A DNA stretch of 64,000 bases, taken from assembly GCA_963650135.1 (NCBI GenBank), contig CAVJLG010000039.1, forward strand, positions 54,592 to 118,591. The letters run 5' to 3'. The position numbers and the translations under genes were made by a program. Shown here piece after piece: positions 42,366 to 51,437 of the stretch (position 1 is the stretch's first letter; each line of letters opens with the position of its first letter). The notes under the pieces were generated by a model that searched no databases, was not told where the DNA came from, and saw only the letters and a program-made list of their open reading frames with translations. This stretch comes from HGM13006 sp963650135 (GTDB taxonomy: Bacteria > Bacillota > Clostridia > Oscillospirales > Oscillospiraceae).

Positions 42366-42499
42366 CGCAAAATGCACCTTTCCATTCTCTTTGTGACCTT
42401 TCTGTGAAAACCTTTTGCTTTCTAAGAGTTTTAGTGGTACATTGGAGGCAGGAAGAACCCTGTATCCGGGATATTTCCAAAGAAAGCGAGGAATGAATC

Positions 42500-43792
42500 A
42501 TGGACCCCTTTGTGAAAAAGCCCGACCCCATTGCACCGGAGCCGGAAGTCGAAGCCAGAATGGCCGACCTCTCCGCCTACACCGTCATTGGGGAGGAAAC
42601 CACCGACCGCCGCACCGACAAGACCACATTTACCTCCACCGGTGAGGCCGGTTCCTCTGCCATCTATCTTCGGGATGGCGGCACTTTGTATCTCAAAAAT
42701 CCGGAGATTCACGGCTATGGTGAAATGAACGAGGCCGATCTCCGCAATGAGCTGGGCAGCAAATACGGCTTCTGCGCTGCGGTACTGGCCAACCAGAAAA
42801 CCAGCCATGTTACGCTGGTAAACCCCAAAATCGTCTGCCATGAGCAGTCCACTGCCAACGGCGCCTATGCCATTTTCGGCGGCGCTGTGGTGATTGAGGG
42901 CGGCACCATCGACACCTGCAACCGTCAGGGCCATGGCGTAGATGCCTCCTATGGCGGCCATGTCTACTGCAACGGCACCGTCATCCATACCGGCGGCAGA
43001 AATTCCGGCGCACTGGCAACAGACTTCCAGGGCGGCTATATCACCGTTCGGGATATCGACGCTACCACCGAGATTCCCGGCTCCCCCGGTATCTACACTG
43101 CCGGTAAGTCCATTATCACCGCTTACAACTCCAAGTTCCTGTCCAAAGGCTGCGAAGCGGTGATGGTTGCCCATTCTCTGGGTCATACTTATCTCTATGA
43201 CTGCGAGCTCACCGGCACCGTTGCACTGAACACCCATAACTCCATGAGCCCGGAGTATTCCTACATTCATATGTTTGGCGGTAAGGTCAACTCCTCCAAG
43301 GCCTCTATTCTCTGCGCAGAGGATGGCAAGGCAATTATGAATCTGGATCACGTTGCCATCGGTGACATCGCCGACGGGAACCTGGCCTATGCCCACAGCG
43401 GCGGACGGCTGGTGGCAAATCTGGCGGAGATGACCGTTGCCGGCAACCTGGATCGGGAGGAAAAATCCTATCTGGAGATCAGCCTCAAGGAGACGACCCT
43501 CACCGGCAGCGCCAACACCACTGCCCTCAGCCTGGATGCCGCCTCCACCTGGAACGTAACCGAGAATAGCCGCATTGCAGTTCTGTCGGTTGCTCCCGGC
43601 GCAGTGATTGCCGCCGATCATCCCGTTACCGTGACCTATGGCGCGCTGGATGGCGCACTTCCCGCCGCTGAAAACGTCACGTTTGTACAGGACGATCAGG
43701 TAAAGGACGACTTTGAGGCAAAAATGATGATGCCGCCTCCGGGTGGTCCCGGTGGCCCCGGCATGCCGCCTCCGCCTCCTCCCATGGACTAA
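42500..43792 (+). CDS. Right-handed beta-helix protein with proline-rich tail, no signal peptide
   Basis: 430 residues. From about residue 45 to 380 short strands and turns repeat every ~20-25 residues (AIYLRDGGTLYLKNPEIHG, YAIFGGAVVIEGGTIDTC, ASYGGHVYCNGTVIHTGG), as in pectate-lyase-like parallel beta-helices. The last 25 residues are a Met/Pro/Gly tail (MMMPPPGGPGGPGMPPPPPP). There is no export signal, so it is predicted cytoplasmic unless exported in another way. A GCGAGGA site precedes ATG. No catalytic residues are recognised; the protein is single and unlinked to sugar genes. Confidence 0.72.
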   Translation: MDPFVKKPDPIAPEPEVEARMADLSAYTVIGEETTDRRTDKTTFTSTGEAGSSAIYLRDGGTLYLKNPEIHGYGEMNEADLRNELGSKYGFCAAVLANQKTSHVTLVNPKIVCHEQSTANGAYAIFGGAVVIEGGTIDTCNRQGHGVDASYGGHVYCNGTVIHTGGRNSGALATDFQGGYITVRDIDATTEIPGSPGIYTAGKSIITAYNSKFLSKGCEAVMVAHSLGHTYLYDCELTGTVALNTHNSMSPEYSYIHMFGGKVNSSKASILCAEDGKAIMNLDHVAIGDIADGNLAYAHSGGRLVANLAEMTVAGNLDREEKSYLEISLKETTLTGSANTTALSLDAASTWNVTENSRIAVLSVAPGAVIAADHPVTVTYGALDGALPAAENVTFVQDDQVKDDFEAKMMMPPPGGPGGPGMPPPPPPMD

Positions 43793-43932
43793 ACGAAAAA
43801 GTCATAAGCGGCCCTGTTTCTTCGGAAGCGGGGCCGTATTTCATTATTTACACAGTTTTTACACGCAGGCCAAATTGTTCTTTACATTATTCCACTATGA
43901 TAAAGAAAAATATAAAGAGGGTAATACCACAT

Positions 43933-43949
43933 GTGTGGGATTGTCCCAC
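43933..43949 (+). promoter_or_regulatory. Palindrome in the leader of the NagD-like gene
   Basis: TGTGGGA-TTG-TCCCACA, a perfect 7-bp inverted repeat 20 bases before the start codon. It could be an operator or an RNA hairpin near the ribosome site. Confidence 0.35.
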
Positions 43950-43970
43950 AGAAAGCGAGGGATGCAATTC

Positions 43971-44758
43971 ATGGAAAAATTGCTTGAGAAAAAAGGTTTT
44001 ATCTGCGACATGGACGGCGTGATCTACCACGGCAACCGTCTTCTGCCCGGCGTAAAGGAATTCTTAGATTGGCTGAAACGGAACGACAAGCGTTTTCTGT
44101 TTCTCACCAACTCCGGTCAATATACCCCCAAGGAGCTACAGCAAAAGCTATGGCGGATGGAGCTGGATGTGGACGAATCCCACTTTTACACCAGCGCCCT
44201 GGCTACGGCACATTTCCTCAGCAGTCAGGCTCCGGGATGCAGCGCCTATGTGATGGGCGAGCACGGGATTCTCAACGCCCTGTATGATGAAGGCATCACC
44301 TATAACGACGTGAACCCCGACTATGTAGTGGTAGGGGAGGCCAGCGGCTATAATCTGGAGATGATTACAAAGGCCATTCGCCTGGTGAATGCTGGGGCCA
44401 AGCTCATTGGCACCAACTATGACCTGACCGGCCCCACGGAAATGGGAATTGCACCGGCCTGCCGCGCCATGCTGGCCCCATTGAGCTTGCCACCGGGAAG
44501 AAGGCATATTATGTGGGAAAACCCAACCCCCTGATGATGCGCACAGGGCTGAAGCTCTTGGGCGTTCACTCCGAGGACGCCGCAATTATTGGTGATCGCA
44601 TGGACACGGACATTGTGGCTGGCATTGAATCCGGACTGGACACGGTATTGGTGCTCTCCGGCGTCACCACCCGGGAAAACATGCTGGAGTTTCCCTATCG
44701 TCCCCGGTTGATTCTCGATGGCGTAGGAGATATTGCCGCTGCGGCACAGACGATGTAA
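43971..44758 (+). pseudogene. NagD/HAD-IIA family phosphatase interrupted by a one-base frameshift
   Basis: Residues before the break carry HAD motif I ICDMDGVIYHG and motif II FLTNSG, plus the NagD cap region (YVVVGEASGYNLEMITKAIRLV, GTNYDLTGPTEMGIAPACRAMLAP). The frame is then lost in a C-run at 44476-44479; the correct continuation (VGKPNPLMMRTGLKLLG, then IGDRMDTDIVAGIESGLDTVLVLSG) is present in another frame and runs to 44758. One extra C would restore a ~263-residue protein. It is either a true recent mutation or a sequencing/assembly error. A terminator follows directly. If intact it would dephosphorylate a small sugar or aryl phosphate. Confidence 0.88.
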
Positions 44759-44773
44759 CTTTGATTGAAGCGA

Positions 44774-44806
44774 ACCTCTCACACCCCGTTGGTGAGAGGT
44801 CTTTTT
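44774..44806 (+). terminator. Intrinsic terminator
   Basis: The stem ACCTCTCACACC / TTGGTGAGAGGT is followed by CTTTTTG. Confidence 0.88.
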
Positions 44807-44849
44807 GTGCGTTTTCCCACGAAATTTTCACAAATTCTTCACATTTCCC

Positions 44850-44878
44850 TTGCGTGGCGGTGGAATTTAGGGTATAAT
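44850..44878 (+). promoter_or_regulatory. Promoter of CoA-transferase 2
   Basis: TTGCGT and TATAAT with a 17-base spacer, 63 bases upstream of the gene. Confidence 0.6.
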
Positions 44879-44940
44879 GGAGAGTAAATGCATGATTTGC
44901 TGCATGGCAGCGTACCTTTTCTCGGTTAGGAGTAGACAAC

Positions 44941-46242
44941 ATGAATGATAAGCAGCAAGCTCTCTATGAATCCAAATTTATTGGCATCGATCAGGCGCTG
45001 GACCTGATTCAGTCCGGCGACACCATCACCCTGGGCTTCTATGGCTGTGAGCCCAGAAACATGCTGCGGAAGCTGCACACCATTGCAGACCGGGTACACG
45101 ACGTTACCGTATGGTGCACCAACCCCGCAGAGGAGTATCCCTTCCTGATGGATGATTCTTTGGCCGGTAAAATTGATATTCTCACCGTGTTTTACGGACC
45201 CATTCTTCGGAAAATCCATCCCAGCCGCCGGGTACACTACGCCCCTCATAACATTCACATGGCGTCCGATTGCCTGAAGGAAGCAAAGAAGCCCAACGTA
45301 TTCCTGGCCTCCGTTACCCCGCCGGATGAATATGGCTATGTCTATATGTCCATGAGCCAGCAGACCGAATACGAGATGTTCGACTGCTGCGATCTTCATA
45401 TTTTCGAGATCAACGAGAACCTGCCCCATACTTACGGCTCCACCCGGATTCCCATTGAAAAGGTGGAATACTTCATCAAAGCCGACAGCCCTGTGGCAGC
45501 GCCCCCTATTCCGCCCATCTCCCAGGAGCTAAGAACCATTGCCGGAAACATTGTCGACCTGATTCAGGACGGCGACACCATCCAGCTGGGCTTTGGCGGC
45601 CTGCCCCATGCAGTGGCCGAGAACCTCATGAGCAAGAAGGATCTGGGCGTACACACCGAAATGTTCTCCACCTCCCTCTATCATCTGATGGATGCAGGTG
45701 TGGTCACCAACGATAGGAAGTCCATCAACCGCGGCAAATCCATCTGCGCATTCTGCTGGGGCGACGATGAATTCAACCGCTATATCGACTTTAACCCGGG
45801 CATTCAGGTATTGCCCCTGACCTACGTCAACAATCCCAACACCATTATGGCCAACGATAACATGGTGTCCATCAACTCTGCGCTGGAAATCGACCTGACC
45901 GGTCAGATTTGTTCGGAATCCTTGGGCTGCACCCAGTTCTCCGGTACCGGCGGCGCAACGGACTATGCTTACGGCGCATTCCATTCCAAGGGCGGCAAGG
46001 GCATTGTGGCCCTGACCTCCACCGCCAAGCATGGCACCGTCTCCCGCATCGTGCCCACCCTGACCCCCGGCGCAGTGGTTTCCATCCAGCGGAATATTGC
46101 CGACTACATCGTAACGGAATACGGCGCAGTCCGGCTACGTCATCTGCCTCTGGACCAGCGCGTGAAGGCTATGATTTCCATTGCCCACCCCGATTTCCGG
46201 GAGGAACTGCAGAAGGAAGCAGACCGGCTGATGATCTGGTAA
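44941..46242 (+). CDS. Acetyl-CoA hydrolase/transferase family CoA-transferase, paralog 2
   Basis: 433 residues; same fold and length as paralog 1 but clearly diverged. The probable nucleophile is Glu240 in GVHTEMFS after GFGGLPHAVAENL, closest to the GVHTEMFSDG signature of butyryl- and 4-hydroxybutyrate-CoA transferases. The C-terminal HPDFREELQKEADRL is typical. It has its own promoter and terminator. It might handle a different acyl group (propionate, crotonate, amino-acid-derived acids); the sequence alone does not decide. Confidence 0.88.
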   Translation: MNDKQQALYESKFIGIDQALDLIQSGDTITLGFYGCEPRNMLRKLHTIADRVHDVTVWCTNPAEEYPFLMDDSLAGKIDILTVFYGPILRKIHPSRRVHYAPHNIHMASDCLKEAKKPNVFLASVTPPDEYGYVYMSMSQQTEYEMFDCCDLHIFEINENLPHTYGSTRIPIEKVEYFIKADSPVAAPPIPPISQELRTIAGNIVDLIQDGDTIQLGFGGLPHAVAENLMSKKDLGVHTEMFSTSLYHLMDAGVVTNDRKSINRGKSICAFCWGDDEFNRYIDFNPGIQVLPLTYVNNPNTIMANDNMVSINSALEIDLTGQICSESLGCTQFSGTGGATDYAYGAFHSKGGKGIVALTSTAKHGTVSRIVPTLTPGAVVSIQRNIADYIVTEYGAVRLRHLPLDQRVKAMISIAHPDFREELQKEADRLMIW

Positions 46243-46259
46243 TTCCATGAATAAAAGTT

Positions 46260-46298
46260 TCCCGACTCTATGCGATTTGCACAGAGTCGGGATTTTTG
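46260..46298. terminator. Bidirectional intrinsic terminator
   Basis: TCCCGACTCT pairs with AGAGTCGGGA and is followed by TTTTTG; it lies between convergent genes. Confidence 0.87.
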
Positions 46299-46967
46299 TT
46301 ATTCCAATGTCCAATCCATGGGTTTCTGCCCGTTTTCCGCAAAGAATTCGTTGATCTTAGAAAACGGACGGCTGCCGAAGAAGCCCCGATAGGCCGACAG
46401 CGGGCTGGGGTGGGCCGAGGTCAGCACCAGCCGCGGCGCATCCAACTGAATCAGCGGCGCTTTTTTGATGGCAAAATTGCCCCAGAGCACAAAGGCGATG
46501 GGCTGGGGCAGGGAATTGGTGGCCCGAATCACCTGATCCGTAAACTGTTCCCAATGGAATTTCCGGTGAGAGCCCGCCTTATGCGCCTCCACTGTCAAGA
46601 CCGCATTCAGCAGCAGCACGCCGTTCTTCGCCCAAGGCAGCAGGCAGCCGGTCTTGGGAATCGTCAGCCCCAAATCCGACTCCATTTCCTTATAAATATT
46701 CCCCAATGATTTGGGAATCGCCACCCCCGGCTCCACGGAAAAGCTGAGTCCATGTGCCTGGCCCGGCTCATGATAGGGGTCCTGCCCCAGAATTACCACC
46801 CGCACCTGCTCCGGCGGCGTGGTGCGCAGGGCCGCAAAGAGCTTTTCCCTGGGCGGATACACCTCCGTATTTTCATAGGCGCTTTCCACCTGCGCCGACA
46901 ATGCATCCCATTTTTCCCGGGGAAAATCAATATAATCTCCCCAAGTGCCAAGTTCCTTCCAGTCCAT
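46299..46967 (-). CDS. ung: Uracil-DNA glycosylase, family 1
   Basis: 222 residues. It removes uracil from DNA. The catalytic water-activating Asp63 is in ILGQDPYHEPGQAHG; the Leu-loop motif HPSPLSAYRGFFG with catalytic His is intact, and the uracil-binding LLLNAVLTVEAHKAGSH is present. The ATG has an AAAAGGAG site. It follows the PucR-type regulator by 21 bases on the same strand and may be cotranscribed with it. Confidence 0.96.
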   Translation of the reverse strand: MDWKELGTWGDYIDFPREKWDALSAQVESAYENTEVYPPREKLFAALRTTPPEQVRVVILGQDPYHEPGQAHGLSFSVEPGVAIPKSLGNIYKEMESDLGLTIPKTGCLLPWAKNGVLLLNAVLTVEAHKAGSHRKFHWEQFTDQVIRATNSLPQPIAFVLWGNFAIKKAPLIQLDAPRLVLTSAHPSPLSAYRGFFGSRPFSKINEFFAENGQKPMDWTLE

Positions 46968-46988
46968 TTTTATTCTCCTTTTACGCTC

Positions 46989-48263
46989 TTACGGATGCCG
47001 CAGGCTGGGCGCCTTCTCCATCCAGCTGTCATAGGAATCTCGCATCACCGTCACGCCGTAATACTCCAAAATACGGAACGAAAACATCAGATGGAACACC
47101 GTCTCTGCGTCTCCCAAATCCACACTGATAAGGTCGTTGATTCGATCAATGCGCTTGGACAGGGTATTTCGGTGGATATACAATGCCGCTGCCGCCTCGC
47201 TGATGTTCTGATTGCAGGAGAGATAGGCATGCAGGGTACCCATGAGCTCCGTGCCATTTTTCCGGTCATAGGATTCCAGCTTTAGCACCGCGGAATGGCA
47301 CAGCTGGAGCAGACTCACCTGGGGAGCGCACAATTCCAGACAGTGATAAATAGAATAAGCGTCATAGTGAAACAGCGGGCCGGTGCCCTCCAGTAGCAGC
47401 CCCATTTGCAACGCCTTCATGGCCTGCTGATGCCGCCCGGAGAGATTCCGCAGGTGATAGGCCGTCTGACTGACCCCCGCCACCATCTGGTTCTTCCGCA
47501 AAAACTCCGCCACATCCCCCAGCACCAGCGTATCCTGGGTGGTTTGGTCGTATACATGAATCACCAGCTTGATCTGGCTGCCATAGAGAAACGCCGTGGC
47601 ATCCGGGAACTGCCGCTGTAGGGCCAGCCGTTTTTTCTCCAGCTCCAGATAATCCCCGCCGTCCTCCGCCTCGTTTCGTCCGCCGGGTCGAATGGTCAAA
47701 ACCCGATAGGGCATTTTGAGGTTCCATTTAAAAAACCGGCACCGGTCCAAAATCATCTGCTCCTCGCGGATGGTGCCGTTGAGCAGGTCCGAAATAAAGA
47801 ATTCCAGCATATCTTCCGGGTATTCGGCATAGTGGAGATCCTTTTGCATTTTCAGGCTGCAAAGATCGCTTAAAATCGCCATCAGGTCCAGCTCCTCCTG
47901 GGAGGGTGGGCCGCCATAGCCTGGGGAGAGCAGATAGCCGATGAGCTTATCCTCCTGGGCCACGGCACAGCGGACAATGGGCAGGCCGGTGGAATCCGTT
48001 GATAGCACCGGGCTTCCTGACCGCAGGGCGGACTGATACAGGCCCAGATTGACGATATTCAGTGGCAGGCTCTGCTCCTGATTGATTTCAATCCACCGGG
48101 GATCGTCAATGGTGTTATCCGGCGTGATGGCCAGCACATGATAGGTGAGATCCGCCAAAATCAACGGACTTTTCAGGGATTGCCGCGCCGTGTCCAGCAG
48201 CTCCTGCAGGCTGCGGCACCGAACCAGGGCATGAATGCTGCTATGGATTGGCTCTCTGGGCAT
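46989..48263 (-). CDS. PucR-family transcriptional regulator
   Basis: 424 residues. The C-terminal ~60 residues form the PucR HTH_30 motif (LHAYLSCNQNISEAAAALYIHRNTLSKRIDRI). The middle has the PucR/CdaR GGDEF-like region (SQTAYHLRNLSGRHQQAMKALQMGLLLEG). The first ~130 residues may be a GAF-like sensor. The start at 48263 has an AAAGGAG site. It is divergent from CoA-transferase 3, whose promoter carries repeated GTGTGCAAA elements; the regulator probably controls that gene in response to a metabolite. Confidence 0.87.
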   Translation of the reverse strand: MPREPIHSSIHALVRCRSLQELLDTARQSLKSPLILADLTYHVLAITPDNTIDDPRWIEINQEQSLPLNIVNLGLYQSALRSGSPVLSTDSTGLPIVRCAVAQEDKLIGYLLSPGYGGPPSQEELDLMAILSDLCSLKMQKDLHYAEYPEDMLEFFISDLLNGTIREEQMILDRCRFFKWNLKMPYRVLTIRPGGRNEAEDGGDYLELEKKRLALQRQFPDATAFLYGSQIKLVIHVYDQTTQDTLVLGDVAEFLRKNQMVAGVSQTAYHLRNLSGRHQQAMKALQMGLLLEGTGPLFHYDAYSIYHCLELCAPQVSLLQLCHSAVLKLESYDRKNGTELMGTLHAYLSCNQNISEAAAALYIHRNTLSKRIDRINDLISVDLGDAETVFHLMFSFRILEYYGVTVMRDSYDSWMEKAPSLRHP

Positions 48264-48373
48264 GGTGAAATGGCTCCTTTCATTTCCAGTGTGCATAGTA
48301 TAACAAATCGAAAAGAGATTGTCAGCAGGATTGCTGAAAAAAGTGCAGATTTGTACACAAAGCAGAAAAAAGA

Positions 48374-48418
48374 GTGTGCAAACTGTACTTTACCGCCGGT
48401 GTGCAAAAACGCTACAAT
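48374..48418 (+). promoter_or_regulatory. Promoter of CoA-transferase 3 with direct repeats
   Basis: A -10 box TACAAT (48413-48418) is preceded by a weak -35 TTACCG. Two identical GTGTGCAAA repeats at 48374-48382 and 48399-48407, 25 bases apart, bracket the -35 box and are candidate PucR sites. Confidence 0.5.
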
Positions 48419-48474
48419 AAAGCCAAGAAATGAAGCAAACCGATGAATTATAAATGAGAAATGAGGAATATTTC

Positions 48475-49782
48475 ATGGCATACGCCTATGACGATTACAA
48501 AAAGATGTACGCTGAGAAGAAGCGTACCCTCCAGCAGTGCCTGGACATGATTCAGTCCGGCGACCATATTTGCTTTGGTAAGGACTGCAACGAGCCCAAG
48601 ATGTTCTGCCAGCAGCTCCACACCGTTGCCCATCGGGTGGAGAATGTTACCGTTTTGAAGGGTCGTTCTTCTGATTTTGGTTTCCTCCAGAACGAGGACG
48701 TAGCCGGTCATATTCTCACCCAGTCTGCATTCTTCTCCAAGGGCTGGCAGCGTCCCCTGGAGCTAGGAACCTGCACCTTCGTTCCCAACGATCTTCGGGA
48801 TCAGCCCATCTGGTATAATGACGCCAATCCCCGGAACACCTATATTGCCGCCGTCACCCCCATGGACGAAAACGGCAACTTCCAGGTCAACCTCTCCCAG
48901 ATGTGGGAGCGCGACATTGATCCCCTTTCCTGTAAGAAGATCATTCTGGAGGTCAACAAGAATCTGAAAACCATCAACGGCGGCGTGGACATTAACATCA
49001 AGGATGTAGACGCCTTCTATGAGGCCGAGTATCCCATCTATGAGATTCAGGACGCGCCTTCCTCCGAAATCGACAATGTGATCGGTCAGTATGTTGCCGA
49101 GCTGGTGCACGACGGCGACACCATTCAGCTGGGCATCGGCTCTTTACCCAATGCCTGCGCCCGGAACCTGATGGATAAGAAGGACCTGGGCATTCACAGC
49201 GAAATGTTCACCAACCTCATGGGCACCATGGTGGAGAAGGGCGTCATCACCGGCGCGCGTAAGAACCTGAATCCTGGGAAGCACATCTTCTGCTTTGCCG
49301 GCGGTACCAGCCACCTATTCGATATGCTCCACAAGGACCCCAACTGCATCATCCGTCCCGCAACCTATGTCACCGATCCCATGATTATCAAGCAGAACGA
49401 CAACATGGTTTCCATCAACGCCATTATGGAGATCGATCTCACCGGCCAGGTGTGCTCCGAGTCCATCGGAACCCGTCAGTATTCCGGCCCGGGCGGTGCA
49501 TTTGACTTTGCTTATGGCGCAGCCCACAGTAAGGGCGGCCGCAGCATCCTGATTATGCACTCCACCACCAATAAGGGCGAGTCCAAGATTAAGCCTATTC
49601 TGACCCCCGGCGCTGTGGTCACCATCCCCCGTCCCTATGTGGATATTGTGGTCACCGAATACGGCATTGCCCATATGCGTGGCCAGACCGTGCAGAACCG
49701 CGTGAAGAACCTCATCGCCATCGCCCATCCCGACTTCCGGGAGGAGCTGACCCGCGAGGCGCAGAAGCTGTTCTACATCTAA
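48475..49782 (+). CDS. Acetyl-CoA hydrolase/transferase family CoA-transferase, paralog 3
   Basis: 435 residues. The probable nucleophile is Glu243 in GIHSEMFTN (Ser replaces the usual Thr) after GIGSLPNACARNL. The C-terminal HPDFREELTREAQKLFYI is intact. The N-terminal half, including FVPNDLRDQPIWYNDANPRNTY, differs most from the other copies. The ATG at 48475 has a GAGGAAT site. It is divergent from a PucR regulator, unlike paralogs 1 and 2, suggesting inducible use of a particular acid. Substrate unknown. Confidence 0.87.
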   Translation: MAYAYDDYKKMYAEKKRTLQQCLDMIQSGDHICFGKDCNEPKMFCQQLHTVAHRVENVTVLKGRSSDFGFLQNEDVAGHILTQSAFFSKGWQRPLELGTCTFVPNDLRDQPIWYNDANPRNTYIAAVTPMDENGNFQVNLSQMWERDIDPLSCKKIILEVNKNLKTINGGVDINIKDVDAFYEAEYPIYEIQDAPSSEIDNVIGQYVAELVHDGDTIQLGIGSLPNACARNLMDKKDLGIHSEMFTNLMGTMVEKGVITGARKNLNPGKHIFCFAGGTSHLFDMLHKDPNCIIRPATYVTDPMIIKQNDNMVSINAIMEIDLTGQVCSESIGTRQYSGPGGAFDFAYGAAHSKGGRSILIMHSTTNKGESKIKPILTPGAVVTIPRPYVDIVVTEYGIAHMRGQTVQNRVKNLIAIAHPDFREELTREAQKLFYI

Positions 49783-49857
49783 TTTCATTACCTCCAGTCG
49801 CAAGACTGATAGCCAAGAACCCCCGTGCAGAGATGGTCACTGCATGGGGGTTCTATT

Positions 49858-50823
49858 TTACGGCTGCCAGTTGATTTCCGCGTCCGGCAGCAGGGGCAAT
49901 TCTCGAAAAATCCGCGTGGTAATGGCGTGATATTCGGTGAGCGAGGTGGTTTTTCGCAGGAGCTTTTGATATTTTTCCCGCTCGCCAAACAACAAAATCA
50001 GATAGCTCCATACTTCCTTCATGCGGAACATGGTATTTCGCGGGCTTCCCACCTTTGCGGCGGTGGCGTCAAACAGTTCCCCGTGAAAATTCTCAATTGC
50101 TGTCACCGTAGGGCCGCCGGTGCCCTTAATCTGTTGCACCAGCGCCGGATTTGCCACCAATCCCCGGCCCAGCATCATACCGGACATGCCGGGATAGGCT
50201 GCTTCGAGCCGTTTTACATCCCCGGCAATGCCAACGCCGCCGCTGAGGGCCACCGGGAACGAGCATGCTGCCAGTGCCTGCGCAAAATACTCCATGCGCA
50301 CCGGGCGGCGATACAAATCCGCCCGAACTCTGGGATGCACCGTCAGCTCTCCAATGGGATACCGCTGATACAACTCCAGCAGCGGCCCAAATTCCTCCGG
50401 GTCATCCATCCCCAGGCGGGTTTTGATTGAAATCGTAATGGGTGCTTTTTCAAATACCTCGTCTAAAAATACCCGCAGCTTATCCGGGTATGCCAAGAAT
50501 CCCGAGCCCTTTCCCTTTGCAGTCACCGTGCCGGAAGGGCAGCCCAGGTTCAGGTTGACTTCCGAATAGCCCAGCTCTTTCAGCTTCTTCGCCGCCTGGA
50601 TAAACGGCCCCGGCTGATTGGTCAGTAATTGCGGCACCAATTCAAAGCCTTGGTTGCTCTCCGGCAGCACCTGCTGTAAATCCTTCTTGGTGAGTGCGGG
50701 GCCGTCGGCGGTGGGGGAGAGGAACGGGGTATAGTACCGGTCTACGCCGGGGAAATATCGGTGATGGAGGCTGCGGAATACATCGTCCGTAATCCCCTCC
50801 AGGGGTGCAAAATAATATCGCAT
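49858..50823 (-). CDS. dus: tRNA-dihydrouridine synthase
   Basis: 321 residues from the ATG that starts the conserved MRYYFAPLEGITDDVFRSLHH; an ATG nine bases earlier is equally possible. An FMN TIM-barrel protein: NLNLGCPSGTVTAKGKGSGFL holds the catalytic Cys, TIKTRLGMDDPE-type sequence (SIKTRLGM), ELTVHPRVR and SGGVGIAGDVKRLE bind FMN. It reduces uridines in tRNA D-loops. The C-terminal ~60 residues are a helical tail. It is transcribed away from the MarR gene. Which Dus subtype it is cannot be decided. Confidence 0.9.
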   Translation of the reverse strand: MRYYFAPLEGITDDVFRSLHHRYFPGVDRYYTPFLSPTADGPALTKKDLQQVLPESNQGFELVPQLLTNQPGPFIQAAKKLKELGYSEVNLNLGCPSGTVTAKGKGSGFLAYPDKLRVFLDEVFEKAPITISIKTRLGMDDPEEFGPLLELYQRYPIGELTVHPRVRADLYRRPVRMEYFAQALAACSFPVALSGGVGIAGDVKRLEAAYPGMSGMMLGRGLVANPALVQQIKGTGGPTVTAIENFHGELFDATAAKVGSPRNTMFRMKEVWSYLILLFGEREKYQKLLRKTTSLTEYHAITTRIFRELPLLPDAEINWQP

Positions 50824-50931
50824 ATTGTCCATCCAATCTAAATCGTTTCCTTTATCATACCCGATGGAGTAAGCCCCCGTCAAGTGTGTCATTTTACTTG
50901 ACATTCTAACGATTGCGCCTTATAATACCAA

Positions 50932-50948
50932 AAGTCTGAAATCGGACT
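50932..50948 (+). promoter_or_regulatory. Candidate MarR operator
   Basis: The inverted repeat AAGTCTGAAATCGGACTT (imperfect; AGTC.TGA / TC.GACT) lies 25 bases before the MarR start in the region divergent from dus. Confidence 0.35.
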
Positions 50949-50972
50949 TTAAAACAAGAGGAGGGAGATGGC

Positions 50973-51425
50973 ATGGAAGAACCATTGCAGACCCGTTTGG
51001 CCCGATATAACCAGCTCTGCCGGGGATACGACGACATCTATCGTCAGGCTGCGCTGGAGGCGGGCATTTCCTTTGTCCCCTACTACATTTTATTGATGCT
51101 CTGTTGCACCGACCAGCCCCAAACCCAAAGCGACATTCAAAAGAATTCCTTTTATCCCAAGCAAACCATTAACTCCGCAGTGATGCGGCTGCAAGAGTTG
51201 GGATATTTAACGCTGCTGCCCCAGGGCCGCCGAAAAATTCTGACCATAACCGAAGCCGGTATGGAATTTTGCCGCCAGCGCGTTTTCCCGGTCTTAACCG
51301 CCGAGGAAGAATCCTTTATGGAGCTGAGTCTACAGGAGCAGGAACAGCTGCTTTTCACCACAGAAAAGCATTTACAGTTATTCCACCAGCGGTTATCTGC
51401 TGGCAGGGAATCGTCCGGAGAATGA
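50973..51425 (+). CDS. MarR-family transcriptional regulator
   Basis: 150 residues. The winged HTH lies about residues 45-105 (TQSDIQKNSFYPKQTINSAVMRLQELGYLTLLPQGRRKILTITEAG), flanked by dimerisation helices. It probably represses itself and the MATE exporter that follows after 12 bases. The ATG has a GAGGAGGGAG site. The upstream region has an inverted pair AGTCTGAAATCGGACTT at 50932-50948 that may be its operator. Confidence 0.88.
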   Translation: MEEPLQTRLARYNQLCRGYDDIYRQAALEAGISFVPYYILLMLCCTDQPQTQSDIQKNSFYPKQTINSAVMRLQELGYLTLLPQGRRKILTITEAGMEFCRQRVFPVLTAEEESFMELSLQEQEQLLFTTEKHLQLFHQRLSAGRESSGE

Positions 51426-51437
51426 TAGGAGGTTTTT

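Noticed and set aside
42431..43621. 396-codon minus-strand frame opposite the beta-helix protein
   Set aside because: No start signal and no recognisable features; the plus-strand protein has clear repeats and a ribosome site.
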